From: DATKAS01 sp963773315
GTDB taxonomy: Bacteria; Actinomycetota; Acidimicrobiia; Acidimicrobiales; DATKAS01
Direction: 5' to 3'
DNA length: 64,000 nt
Assembly (NCBI GenBank): GCA_963773315.1
Contig: CAVZAF010000002.1
Span: 62,001 to 126,000 of the forward strand
This document shows, in pieces, positions 1 through 7,310 of this stretch (positions within the stretch are counted from its first letter, which is position 1; each line of letters starts with the position of its first letter). Below the pieces are notes generated by a model. The model was given only the letters and a program-made list of their open reading frames with translations, ran no database searches and was not told the origin of the DNA. The position numbers were made by a program, and so were the translations under genes.

Positions 1-1
1 G

Positions 2-661
2 GCGATCATCGACACGCGCGACTACGAGACCAACCGCTACTTGTTCTTCGCCACCAGGCTCGGCCAGGTGAAGAAGACTCTGATGTCCGAGTACGACAAG
101 TCTCGGCGTGAGGGCTTCATCGCGATCAACCTGCGCGAAGGCGACGAGCTCGTGCAGGTCATCCAGACGAACGGCACCGAAGACGTGCTGATCGTGTCGC
201 GCAAGGGCATGGGCATCAGGTTCACGAACGACGACGAGCAGGTGCGGCCCATGGGTCGTGACGCTGCCGGCGTGCGCGGCATGAAGCTCAAGGCTGGCGA
301 CGAGGTGGTCGCGTGCGACATCGCGGACGACGAAGCCGTGGTGCTCATCGTCACCGACGCAGGCTTCGGCAAGCGCACGAAGATCAGTGAGTTCAACGCA
401 CAGGGTCGTGGCGGCCAGGGCGTCAAGGCGATCAAGCTCGCGTCGACGCGTGGCACCGTGATGGCCGCGTTCATGGTCGAGAGCCCCGACGACGAGGTGA
501 TGTTGATCTCGTCGTCTGGTGTCACGATCCGGCTCGTCATCGGCACGATCGGGCACGCGCCTCTCGGCCGCGATGCGATGGGCGTGAAGATCATGAGCCT
601 CGACGATGGCCAGACAGTCGCCTCGGTCGCCCTCGTCATCCAAGCGCCCGAGGCCGACTGA
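2..661 (+). CDS. gyrA: DNA gyrase subunit A, C-terminal part (5' truncated by window)
   Basis: The reading frame is open from base 2 and ends at the TGA at 659-661, giving 219 codons of the C-terminal DNA-wrapping beta-propeller of GyrA. Typical propeller blade signatures are visible: EQVRPMGRDAAGVRGMKL, then KISEFNAQGRGGQGVKAIKL, which resembles the recurring QGRGGKG element of gyrase blades, and ISSSGVTIRL. The catalytic tyrosine domain lies outside the window. GyrA with GyrB makes the type II topoisomerase that introduces negative supercoils. The gene is followed on the same strand by a TadE-like gene and a DUF3566 gene; gyrA-DUF3566-tRNA-Ile is a standard actinobacterial order. The identification is firm. 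Confidence 0.97.
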   Translation, partial: AIIDTRDYETNRYLFFATRLGQVKKTLMSEYDKSRREGFIAINLREGDELVQVIQTNGTEDVLIVSRKGMGIRFTNDDEQVRPMGRDAAGVRGMKLKAGDEVVACDIADDEAVVLIVTDAGFGKRTKISEFNAQGRGGQGVKAIKLASTRGTVMAAFMVESPDDEVMLISSSGVTIRLVIGTIGHAPLGRDAMGVKIMSLDDGQTVASVALVIQAPEAD

Positions 662-704
662 CCCACTTCCCCTGCACAACCGAATGCTCGGGAAAGGAAC
701 GCGG

Positions 705-1046
705 ATGAACCGACGCGCGCGGGGTATGGAAGGTCAGGTCACGCCGCTCGTGGCCGTGGCGGTGCTGCTGGCAGGAGGGATCGCACTCGTGGTGGGACAC
801 ATCGGCGGCATGCTCGCTGACCATGCGCAGGCACGAGCGGCTGCTGACGCTGCAGCGCTCGCCGGCGCCATGGCGGGTGAAGCCGCTGCGGAAGAGGCGG
901 CGACTGCGAACGGGGGCACGCTCGTCGAGATCGAGGTGTCGGGTGCCGACACCGAGGTTCGGGTGCGGGTGGGCGACGCTGTTGCGGTCGCCCGGGCGCG
1001 CAGAGGGTTGAGTCAGGCAGCCGAAGCGACGGCCTTCACACCGTGA
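705..1046 (+). CDS. TadE/TadG-like small membrane protein
   Basis: 113 aa. The ATG at 705 is chosen because GGAAAGGA lies 6 nt upstream at 691-698. The N-terminus has the shape of Flp-pilus TadE/TadG pseudopilins: a short basic head, GQVTP, a hydrophobic segment at about residues 13-32, then an Ala-rich helix (ARAAADAAALAGA) that in this family packs outside the membrane. The rest is acidic and Ala/Val-rich with no recognised domain. No tad ATPase or TadB/C genes are nearby, so an assembled pilus cannot be inferred. It lies 43 bp after gyrA, and its TGA overlaps the GTG of the next gene by 4 bp (GTGA), implying translational coupling. The family assignment comes from the N-terminal pattern only. 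Confidence 0.75.
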   Translation: MNRRARGMEGQVTPLVAVAVLLAGGIALVVGHIGGMLADHAQARAAADAAALAGAMAGEAAAEEAATANGGTLVEIEVSGADTEVRVRVGDAVAVARARRGLSQAAEATAFTP

Positions 1047-2209
1047 ACGATCCGAGCGAGCGCGTCCCCGCGACCGACACGGCGGGTGAGGACCCATCTC
1101 GTACACTGCACCGCGTGCCAGGCGATGGGCCTGACAGCCCCCCCACGTCAGCGACCGAGGCGCCTCCTCCCCGACGCGCGCGACGTGTGACCCCCGACCC
1201 GGGCATCAGCGCGACCGCCGTCGCCGATCCCCTCCTCGCTGCCGACGCCGCGGCTGCCGAAGCATCGAACGGCAACCATGCCGACGCCAACCATCCGGGA
1301 GCGGTGCCCGCGCCCGCAGCGGTGATCGCAGCGACCGCGGCCGAGCCGAAGCAACCCAAGCCGTCGCAGTCCTCGAAGCAGCGCAAGACCGCCGCCGCGC
1401 AAGCCACGTCCGTGGGCGGCGCCGCGGCGGTCGACGTCGTCGAGCTGCCGCCGACCGAGCAGATCGAGGCGGTCAAGGTCGACGCGGTCGAGGTCGATGC
1501 CAAGCTCGACTCGGTCGTCAGCGACGGCCAACCCACGCCGTCGAGCGGAGTGCCGATGGTCGCGCTCATCCCGCCTGCGGGCGCCGTCGAGACGGTCACC
1601 GCACCGACAGCACCGACGCCGACGGTGACGGCGCCGACCGCCGCGACGATCGCTGCGGCGACTGCGGTGGCGCCCGTGATCGCGCCAGTCGTCGCGCCCG
1701 CGACCGCTCCTCAGGTCAAGCAGCAGTCGAAGCCGCCCAAGGTCGCCGCCGCGCCCCGACGCCGTGTGCGAGCTCGGCGTGTGCAACGCATCGTGCGCCG
1801 TGTCGACGCATGGTCGGTGATGAAGGTCTCGTTCGTCTTCTTCGTCGTCATGTACCTCGTGCTGCTGGTCGCCGGCGTGCTGCTCTGGGCGTTCGCCGTC
1901 GGCACCGGCACCATCGACAACGTCGAGAACTTCATCCAGCAGCTGTTCGCGCTCGACAGCTTCTCGTTCGTGGGCGCGCAGATCTTGCGCGCGTCGATCA
2001 TCGGCGGAGGTCTGCTCGTCATCGCTGGCACCTTCACGACGACCGTGCTGGCGGTGCTGTTCAACTTGATCAGCGACCTCGTCGGCGGCGTGCGTTTCAC
2101 TGTGGTCGAAGAGCAGGTGCTGCGGCCCGTGTCGCCGCCTCGGCCCGCACCCGGTGCCGCGGGCCCGTCATCGGTTGACGACGCGCCGTCACGCCCGGGT
2201 ACTGTCTGA
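1043..2209 (+). CDS. DUF3566 membrane protein with long Pro/Ala-rich N-terminus
   Basis: 388 aa, GTG start inside the stop of the preceding gene. Residues 1 to about 245 are low-complexity, rich in Ala, Pro, Val and Thr with little predicted order. The C-terminal 140 residues are a DUF3566 transmembrane module: a basic stretch (RRRVRARRVQRIVRRVDAWSV), TM1 near residues 260-285, a hydrophilic loop with NFIQQLFAL, and TM2 near residues 315-345 followed by LVGGVRFTVVEE. DUF3566 proteins follow gyrA in many actinobacteria; their function is not established. The long disordered cytoplasmic arm is a common variable part of the family. The 3' end carries the likely promoter of tRNA-Ile. Confidence 0.9.
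   Translation: MNDPSERVPATDTAGEDPSRTLHRVPGDGPDSPPTSATEAPPPRRARRVTPDPGISATAVADPLLAADAAAAEASNGNHADANHPGAVPAPAAVIAATAAEPKQPKPSQSSKQRKTAAAQATSVGGAAAVDVVELPPTEQIEAVKVDAVEVDAKLDSVVSDGQPTPSSGVPMVALIPPAGAVETVTAPTAPTPTVTAPTAATIAAATAVAPVIAPVVAPATAPQVKQQSKPPKVAAAPRRRVRARRVQRIVRRVDAWSVMKVSFVFFVVMYLVLLVAGVLLWAFAVGTGTIDNVENFIQQLFALDSFSFVGAQILRASIIGGGLLVIAGTFTTTVLAVLFNLISDLVGGVRFTVVEEQVLRPVSPPRPAPGAAGPSSVDDAPSRPGTV
2175..2205 (+). promoter_or_regulatory. Putative tRNA-Ile promoter
   Basis: TTGACG at 2175-2180 and TACTGT at 2200-2205 are separated by 19 nt, and the mature tRNA begins 20 nt after the -10 element. The elements lie in the last codons of the DUF3566 gene. The spacing is slightly long, so confidence is moderate. 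Confidence 0.45.
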
Positions 2210-2225
2210 CCTCCCGATCCAGCAC

Positions 2226-2302
2226 GGGGCTATAGCTCAGCCGGTTAGAGCGCGTCCCTGATAAGGACGAGGTCGCTGGTTCGATTCCAGCTAGCCCCAC
2301 CA
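2226..2302 (+). tRNA. tRNA-Ile (anticodon GAT), CCA encoded
   Basis: A full cloverleaf can be folded by eye: acceptor stem GGGGCTA/TAGCCCC, D-arm GCTC...GAGC, anticodon stem CGTCC/GGACG with loop CTGATAA (anticodon GAT), T-arm GCTGG-TTCGATT-CCAGC, discriminator A at 2299, and CCA encoded at 2300-2302. The placement just after the gyrA/DUF3566 block is usual for actinobacteria. There is no tRNA-Ala next to it, although the pair is often found together. Confidence 0.97.
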
Positions 2303-2439
2303 TGAAGGCGTTGAGGCGAGCCATCTTGGCCCTGTTTGCTGCCCTGCTGTTCGCAGCCGCGCTGCGGGTCCGCGGGAAGGGCGGCATCCCGCCGCAAGGC
2401 GGCGGATGGCGTGAGCTGTCCGGGCCAGACCTTCGCTGA
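2302..2439 (+). CDS. Small membrane-anchored ORF starting in the tRNA CCA end
   Basis: A 45-codon ORF whose ATG uses the last A of the tRNA-Ile CCA (CCATG). It encodes a basic start (MKALRRA), a hydrophobic segment at residues 7-21 (ILALFAALLFAAALR) and a Gly/Arg/Pro tail ending GPDLR. The stop at 2437-2439 is one base before the GTG of the next gene. The size, position after tRNA-Ile and single N-terminal helix recall the small DLW-39 family found at this spot in other actinobacteria, but the C-terminal sequence does not clearly match that family. It may be co-transcribed with the tRNA and the downstream gene. Whether it is translated is uncertain. Confidence 0.5.
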   Translation: MKALRRAILALFAALLFAAALRVRGKGGIPPQGGGWRELSGPDLR

Positions 2440-2440
2440 C

Positions 2441-3451
2441 GTGCGCGCCGCCGTCATCGGGCTCGGCGCCGTGGGCGCCCGGGCTGCCAGGCAGCTGATC
2501 TCGACACCTGACGTCGACGAGATCTTCGTCTACGACGCCGACCCTGTGCGCCTCGCAGAGGTCGGCACCGCGCTCGGCGAGCGTGCGGTGCCCCTCGCTG
2601 GTCCCGAGGTCGACGGGCACGGCGTGTCGGTCGTGGTGCTTGCAACCCCCGCTGGCGAGCAGCTCGACCTCGTGCGCACGCATCTCGAGCGCGGCGCCCA
2701 CGTGGTCTCTGTGAGCGACAGCGTCGAGGACGTCACCGCGCTGCTTGCTCTCGACGGAGAGGCACGTCGGCGCGGTGTGCGTCTCGTCGTGGGGGCTGGC
2801 TTCGCGCCGGGCTTGTCGTGCTTGCTCGCGCGTCACGGCGCGGCGACCTTCGACTCGATCGACGAGGTGCACGTCGCGAAGTACGGCACGGGCGGGCCCG
2901 CCTGCGCGCGCCAGCATCATCACGCGCTCAACCACAACGCGATGGATTGGCGCGACGGCGGATGGCTGCAACGCCGCGGCGGGTCGGGCCGTGAGCTTTG
3001 CTGGTTCCCTGAGCCGGTTGGCGGGCAGGACTGCTACCGCGCGGCACTGGCTGACGGGCTCTTGCTCGTCCCTGCATTCCCGGGGATCGAGCGGGTGACG
3101 GCGCGCCTCGCAGCAACGCGGCGCGATCGCATGACCGCTCGGCTCCCGATGCTCCGACCGCCGCACCCGGAGGGCGTGCTCGGCGCTGTGCGAGTCGAGA
3201 TCCGAGGGCGACGAGGCCTTGCGAGCGACGTGCTCGTGCTCGGATCCATGGATCGTCCGGGCGTCGCGGCGGGAGCCGTCGCGGCGGTCGCCGCGATCCG
3301 GGTCGCCAACGACCCCGAGCAGCGGGTCGGTGCCTTCGGGCTGGCCGAGGTGGTCGATCCGCTCGCCGCGCTGTCGGACCTCGCCCGCCGAGGGGTGAAA
3401 GCGGCGGTGTTCGAGGGAGCGCCGGTCATCGCCCGGCCGCCGAGTGGATGA
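2441..3451 (+). CDS. Saccharopine dehydrogenase-like NAD(P)-binding protein
   Basis: 336 aa from a GTG at 2441, which makes the Rossmann nucleotide-binding motif (VRAAVIGLGAVGARAARQL) the very N-terminus; a later start would cut it. The acidic residue after strand 2 (FVYDADP) suggests NAD preference. The middle (VSDSVEDVTALL, VVGAGFAPGLSCLLARHGA) matches the saccharopine dehydrogenase family of short oxidoreductases. The remainder has a histidine cluster (ARQHHHALNHNAMDW) that could be catalytic. The substrate is unknown; members occur in lysine/saccharopine metabolism and as poorly characterised reductases. It begins 1 bp after the preceding small ORF, suggesting one transcript. Confidence 0.8.
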   Translation: MRAAVIGLGAVGARAARQLISTPDVDEIFVYDADPVRLAEVGTALGERAVPLAGPEVDGHGVSVVVLATPAGEQLDLVRTHLERGAHVVSVSDSVEDVTALLALDGEARRRGVRLVVGAGFAPGLSCLLARHGAATFDSIDEVHVAKYGTGGPACARQHHHALNHNAMDWRDGGWLQRRGGSGRELCWFPEPVGGQDCYRAALADGLLLVPAFPGIERVTARLAATRRDRMTARLPMLRPPHPEGVLGAVRVEIRGRRGLASDVLVLGSMDRPGVAAGAVAAVAAIRVANDPEQRVGAFGLAEVVDPLAALSDLARRGVKAAVFEGAPVIARPPSG

Positions 3452-3479
3452 AGGCCTTGCCGCCGACTTGGTAAGTCTG

Positions 3480-3485
3480 TAATCT
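3480..3485 (+). promoter_or_regulatory. Leaderless -10 element (TAATCT, N6, ATG)
   Basis: TAATCT ends exactly 6 nt before the ATG at 3492, the distance expected when transcription starts on the A of the start codon. No Shine-Dalgarno is present. No convincing -35 is seen. Confidence 0.6.
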
Positions 3486-3491
3486 CGTAAT

Positions 3492-4004
3492 ATGCGCCCA
3501 GCAGACGAGGTCATCGGTTGGTTCCGAGGTCGTATCCCCGTCGAGTGGTTCACCGATCCAGTCGACGTCGATGCCGATCGAGAGGAGATCCTGCTCACGG
3601 GCAGGGTGACGGAGCCCTCGACGGGCGACGCCGAGTCCTCAGAGGCACGAGGTGCCGCATGCCTGGCCCGGGTGAAGGGCTTCCGTGAGGACACTCGTGA
3701 GCACCGGATGCGGATCGCGTCGGAGGCCGAAGCGAAGTTCGGCAAGAAGGTCTCGTGGGCCACGCGCTGTGGCGACGTCGAGGCGATGTTCACGAACGCG
3801 AGCGTCCCCGTGATGACGCGACTGCGGATGCCCGAGCGCGCGGTGCTCGACACCCTGATCGACGCGGGCGTCGCCCGCAGTCGCAGCGAAGCCCTGGCGT
3901 GGTGCGTGAGGCTCGTCGGCCGCCATCAGTCCGACTGGATCGGGCAGCTGCGCGACGCGATGCAGCACGTGGAGCAGGTGCGGGCCGAGGGGCCCGAGGT
4001 CTGA
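3492..4004 (+). CDS. Conserved hypothetical protein, about 170 aa
   Basis: 170 aa from the ATG at 3492. The N-terminal half is acidic (RGRIPVEWFTDPVDVDADREEILLTG) and is followed by a charged helical region. The C-terminal third (RMPERAVLDTLIDAGVARSRSEALAWCVRLV) looks like a ribbon-helix-helix or short helix-turn-helix module, ending in an amphipathic helix. I recognise the pattern as a conserved actinobacterial hypothetical but know no function; a DNA-binding role is only an inference from the C-terminus. The gene appears leaderless (TAATCT-N6-ATG). It converges on the DUF455 gene, with a hairpin containing both stop codons between them. Confidence 0.7.
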   Translation: MRPADEVIGWFRGRIPVEWFTDPVDVDADREEILLTGRVTEPSTGDAESSEARGAACLARVKGFREDTREHRMRIASEAEAKFGKKVSWATRCGDVEAMFTNASVPVMTRLRMPERAVLDTLIDAGVARSRSEALAWCVRLVGRHQSDWIGQLRDAMQHVEQVRAEGPEV

Positions 4005-4010
4005 GACCTC
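3996..4010. terminator. Perfect hairpin shared by two convergent stop codons
   Basis: GAGGTC at 3996-4001 and GACCTC at 4005-4010 form a perfect 6-bp stem with loop TGA. The loop is the stop codon of the plus-strand gene; the stop of the minus-strand gene (4009-4011) lies in the other arm. There is no T-run, so it is a weak bidirectional terminator candidate. Confidence 0.4.
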
Positions 4011-4785
4011 AGTAGGCGAGTGCGGCGCGCTGCTCGGCGGCCATCGCCGCGATCTCGTCGATCTCTTCGGTGCTGAACCCGGCCATCTCACGGAACCGAC
4101 GGGCGAGGACGATCGCGGCATCGCGATCTTCGCCGCGGCGACCGCCGAAGTTGAACAGCGAGTCGACCGTGCGCTGGAACTCGAGCGCCGCCGCGCGCCG
4201 ATCGGCGTCGCCTTCGGTTACCTCCCGCAGCCATCGCGAGCCCATCTTCACGTGCGTGACCTCGTCGGCCAGCATCCAGTCCTCACAGAAGCGGAGCACC
4301 GGGTCGCCCATCTCGTCGGCGAAGTCGCGCATCGTGGTGAAGACGTCGATCGCCAAGCCCTCGAGGGCGCGGTTCACGCCTGCGAGGCGAAACACGGGAT
4401 CGGGATGGCACGACGCCTCGAAGAGCGTCACTGCCTCGGAGTACTCACCGATGTCAGTGCCCATGTGGTCGCCGAGCTTGATCGAGATCTCGACGTGGCG
4501 AGCCTCGTCCCAGCACTGGCGGGCCATGTCGAGCTTGAGCGCGAACGGGATCTCGTCGAGGTCGTAGTCGTACGCCGTGCGCCCAGCGCCCTCGAGCGCC
4601 TGGATCTCGCCGACGAAGATGCCGTGCATCTGGCGTCGGGCGCGGTCGGGCACATCCTCCGATTCGACGAAGAGCTTGCGGTCCTCTCCGATGCCGGGCC
4701 TCGGGTCGTTGAACCGTTCGGCGGTCGTGATGCGGTTGAACCGCTCGTCACGAGCCAGGGAGTCGGGAGGGATCAGCCTGCGCAC
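4009..4785 (-). CDS. DUF455 family ferritin-like protein
   Basis: 258 aa from the GTG at 4785 (VRRLIPPDSLARDERF). A longer form from a GTG at 4839 is open but would add a non-conserved 18-residue head and overlap the upstream ATPase by 92 bp. The fold is a ferritin-like four-helix bundle: GEIQALEGAGR, ARQCWDEARHVEISIKLGDH, NRALEGLAIDVFTTMRDFAD and MLADEVTHVKMGSRWLREV give the paired E and ExxH motifs expected for a di-iron site. DUF455 proteins are relatives of ferritin-like oxygenases such as MiaE; the substrate is unknown. Its start overlaps the 3' end of the P-type ATPase gene, so the two are probably one transcript. Confidence 0.85.
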   Translation of the reverse strand: MRRLIPPDSLARDERFNRITTAERFNDPRPGIGEDRKLFVESEDVPDRARRQMHGIFVGEIQALEGAGRTAYDYDLDEIPFALKLDMARQCWDEARHVEISIKLGDHMGTDIGEYSEAVTLFEASCHPDPVFRLAGVNRALEGLAIDVFTTMRDFADEMGDPVLRFCEDWMLADEVTHVKMGSRWLREVTEGDADRRAAALEFQRTVDSLFNFGGRRGEDRDAAIVLARRFREMAGFSTEEIDEIAAMAAEQRAALAY

Positions 4786-7234
4786 GTTCCGATGGTACCG
4801 ACTGCGAGGGTGCCGGGAGTGGGGGAGGAAGGGGCTCACCTCGGAGCTCTTCGTCCTCCTCGTCTTCGAGGCTCAGCACCGGCAAGCCGTAGTGGGCGAG
4901 CACGCGCTCCTCGAGCGTGAGCGCTTGGGCAGCGAGGCTCGTGAGCCCGAAGCACGCGAACACGACGATTGCCGGCGGCATCGAGAGATCGAAGAAGTCG
5001 CGCAGCGGTGGGACGACGAGCACAGCGATGAACGCGCCGAGCATCGACAGCACCAAGGTGCGCCGCCACCCCACAAGAGGCCGCGCGAGACGAGCGAGGA
5101 TCACGAGGCCCACTCCCATGAGCACCATCGCCGCCGTCGTCCGCGCCTGCTGGAGCGTGATCCCTTCCGCGACGCGAGTGAGGGCGTAGCCCGTGAACGT
5201 GGCCGCGGCAGCTGTGATGCCTGCGGGGATCGCGAACACCAGCACGCGCTTCACGAACCCCGACTTGGCCCGCGCGGAACTCGGAGCGAGCGCGAGGAAG
5301 AACGACGGGATGCCGATCGTGAGCGCGCCGACGAGCGTGAGGTGCCGCGGCAGGAACGGGAACGGCACGACCGTGATGCCGACCGCGATCGCGATCATCA
5401 TCGAGTACACGGTCTTGGTGACGAACAGGTTCGCAACGCGTTCGAGGTTGTTGATCACCTGTCGCCCCTCGGCGACCGCGCCCGGAAGCGTGGCGAAGGA
5501 GTTGTCGAGGAGCACCAGCTGCGCGACGGCTCGGGCCGCGGTGCTGCCCGCGCCCATCGCGATGCCGATGTCGGCGTCCTTCAGCGCGAGCACGTCGTTC
5601 ACCCCGTCACCGGTCATCGCGACGACATGCCCGCGCGCCTGCAGTGCCTTCACCATCTCCCGCTTCTGGTGCGGGGTCACTCGTCCGAACACGGTCGAGG
5701 CCTCGACCGCGACCCCGAGCCGGCTCGGGTCTTCGGGCAGCGTGCGAGCATCGACGGGGTCGTCGTCCTCGATGCCACAGCGCCGTGCGACCGCGCCGAC
5801 GGTCGCGGGATGATCACCCGAGATCACCTTGATCGTCACGCCCTGCTCGGCGAAGTACGCGAGCGTGTCGGCGGCTTCCGGGCGGATCTTGTCCTCTAGC
5901 AGCACCAGGGCCCTCGGGGCGAGATCAGCCGGTGGTCCGTCGCCGTTGAGCGGCCGCGGCGAGCTCGCGAGCAGCACGACGCGTCGCCCGGCTCGGGCCT
6001 GCTCCTCGACCCGGGCGGTGACGCGCGCATCGAGATCGGCGTCGGCAGTGTGAGCGACTGGCAGCAGCACGTCGGGCGCGCCCAGGAACCACGAGCCCTG
6101 CTCGGCGAAGTGCACCGCGCTCCACTTGCGCACCGACGCGAACGGGATCGCACCCGTGGGCTGCCAGCCCATTGGGAGGGGGAACGCCTCGCGCAGCGCG
6201 AGCGCCGTGGCGTTCGGCGAGGGATCGGCGGCAGCGAACGCGCCGAGCGCCTGCTGGACGGCGTCGCCCGCCGCGCCGGGGTCGCCAATCGTCTCGACCG
6301 AGTGCACGGCGATCGCTCCCTCGGTGAGCGTGCCCGTCTTGTCGAGGCAGAGCACGTCGACGCGCGCGAGCCCTTCGACCGCAGGCAGCTCTTGCACGAG
6401 GACGTTCACTCGTCCGAGCCGCACCACACCGACCGCGAATGCCACGCTGGTGAGCAGCACAAGGCCTTCGGGGACCATGGCGACGACGCCACCGACCGAC
6501 GTGCGCAGCGCGTCCGAGACGGTGTCTGACGCCTGCAGCTGGCTGACCAGCAAGAGGACCGCCGTCGGCACCATCCCGTAGATCGCGTACGTGATGATTG
6601 TGTCGATGCCGGATCGGAGCTCTGAGCGCACGAGCGTGAACCGCCGCGCCTCCTCGGCCAGGGCCACGGCATAGGCCTCGCGTCCGACCTTCGTCGCCTG
6701 GTAGCGGCCAGTGCCTGCCGACACGAAGCTGCCCGACATGATCGGTGAGCCGGGAGGCTTCGGCACCGTTTCCGATTCCCCGGTGAGCAGCGACTCGTCG
6801 ACTTCGAGCGACGCGCTCTGCAGCACGTCGCCGTCGACGACGACTTGGTCGCCTGGTCCGATCTCGAGCACGTCGTCGAGCACGACATCGCGCATCGCGA
6901 CCTCGACGACTCCGCCATCACGCACCACGCGGGCGTGCGGCGCGTTGACGACCGCGAGGCGATCGAGGGTTTGCTTTGCACGGAGCTCCTGGATGATGCC
7001 GATGAGCGTGTTCGCGATGACGACGCCGCCGAAGAGCGCGTCGTTGAGCGGCCCGACGATGAGGATGATGACGAGCAGCGACCCGACGAGGAAGTTGAAC
7101 CGCGTGAACAGGTTCGCCTTGACGATCTCGGCGACGGTGCGCGTCGGCGCTTCGGGGATGTCGTTACGAAGCCCACGGGCGACCCGGTCGGCAACCTCGG
7201 CCGAGGTGAGGCCGTGCTGGACATCGGTCGCCAC
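4748..7234 (-). CDS. Cation-transporting P-type ATPase (CtpE-like)
   Basis: 828 aa. It has all core P-ATPase elements: the actuator motif LLTGES near residue 150, a membrane PEGL motif (VAMVPEGLVLLTS), the phosphorylated Asp in CLDKTGTLTEG near residue 296, the nucleotide-binding domain, and the hinge MTGDGVNDVLALKDADIGIAMG near residue 540. A C-terminal bundle of about six membrane segments precedes an acidic and Pro-rich tail. The PEGL rather than CPC motif excludes a heavy-metal P1B pump; the whole resembles actinobacterial CtpE, a calcium-type pump. The GTG start at 7234 has TACCGT exactly 6 nt upstream, so it is probably leaderless. Cation specificity is inferred from family resemblance only. 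Confidence 0.9.
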   Translation of the reverse strand: MATDVQHGLTSAEVADRVARGLRNDIPEAPTRTVAEIVKANLFTRFNFLVGSLLVIILIVGPLNDALFGGVVIANTLIGIIQELRAKQTLDRLAVVNAPHARVVRDGGVVEVAMRDVVLDDVLEIGPGDQVVVDGDVLQSASLEVDESLLTGESETVPKPPGSPIMSGSFVSAGTGRYQATKVGREAYAVALAEEARRFTLVRSELRSGIDTIITYAIYGMVPTAVLLLVSQLQASDTVSDALRTSVGGVVAMVPEGLVLLTSVAFAVGVVRLGRVNVLVQELPAVEGLARVDVLCLDKTGTLTEGAIAVHSVETIGDPGAAGDAVQQALGAFAAADPSPNATALALREAFPLPMGWQPTGAIPFASVRKWSAVHFAEQGSWFLGAPDVLLPVAHTADADLDARVTARVEEQARAGRRVVLLASSPRPLNGDGPPADLAPRALVLLEDKIRPEAADTLAYFAEQGVTIKVISGDHPATVGAVARRCGIEDDDPVDARTLPEDPSRLGVAVEASTVFGRVTPHQKREMVKALQARGHVVAMTGDGVNDVLALKDADIGIAMGAGSTAARAVAQLVLLDNSFATLPGAVAEGRQVINNLERVANLFVTKTVYSMMIAIAVGITVVPFPFLPRHLTLVGALTIGIPSFFLALAPSSARAKSGFVKRVLVFAIPAGITAAAATFTGYALTRVAEGITLQQARTTAAMVLMGVGLVILARLARPLVGWRRTLVLSMLGAFIAVLVVPPLRDFFDLSMPPAIVVFACFGLTSLAAQALTLEERVLAHYGLPVLSLEDEEDEELRGEPLPPPLPAPSQSVPSERAQADPSRLPGS

Positions 7235-7240
7235 GGGGTC

Positions 7241-7246
7241 ACGGTA
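7241..7246 (-). promoter_or_regulatory. Leaderless -10 element (TACCGT, N6, GTG)
   Basis: Read on the minus strand, TACCGT ends 6 nt before the GTG of the P-type ATPase at 7234; no Shine-Dalgarno is visible. Confidence 0.5.
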
Positions 7247-7290
7247 CGGCCACGGCCGGAGAGGGACGGGCAGGGGGTTCTCACGCTGAG

Positions 7291-7310
7291 TTGAGTATGA
7301 TTCTCATTCG
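7291..7310 (+). promoter_or_regulatory. Zur/Fur-type operator overlapping the -10 of the zinc operon
   Basis: TTGAGTATGATTCTCATTCG contains the dyad ATGA-TTC-TCAT, the core of Fur-family (Zur) boxes. TATGAT at 7296-7301 also fits a -10 hexamer, 8 nt before the GTG at 7310. A repressor bound here would cover the -10, the transcription start and the start codon. A Zur-like gene is the fourth gene of the operon, which suggests autoregulation. Confidence 0.75.

Noticed and set aside
2291..3853. A long minus-strand open frame (about 520 codons) antisense to the saccharopine-dehydrogenase-like gene.
   Set aside because: Arg/Ala/Pro-rich and without domain; a mirror of the codon bias of the plus-strand gene, common in GC-rich DNA.
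4577..5899. A 440-codon plus-strand frame opposite the P-type ATPase.
   Set aside because: Arg/His/Asp-rich shadow of the ATPase gene; no recognisable protein features.
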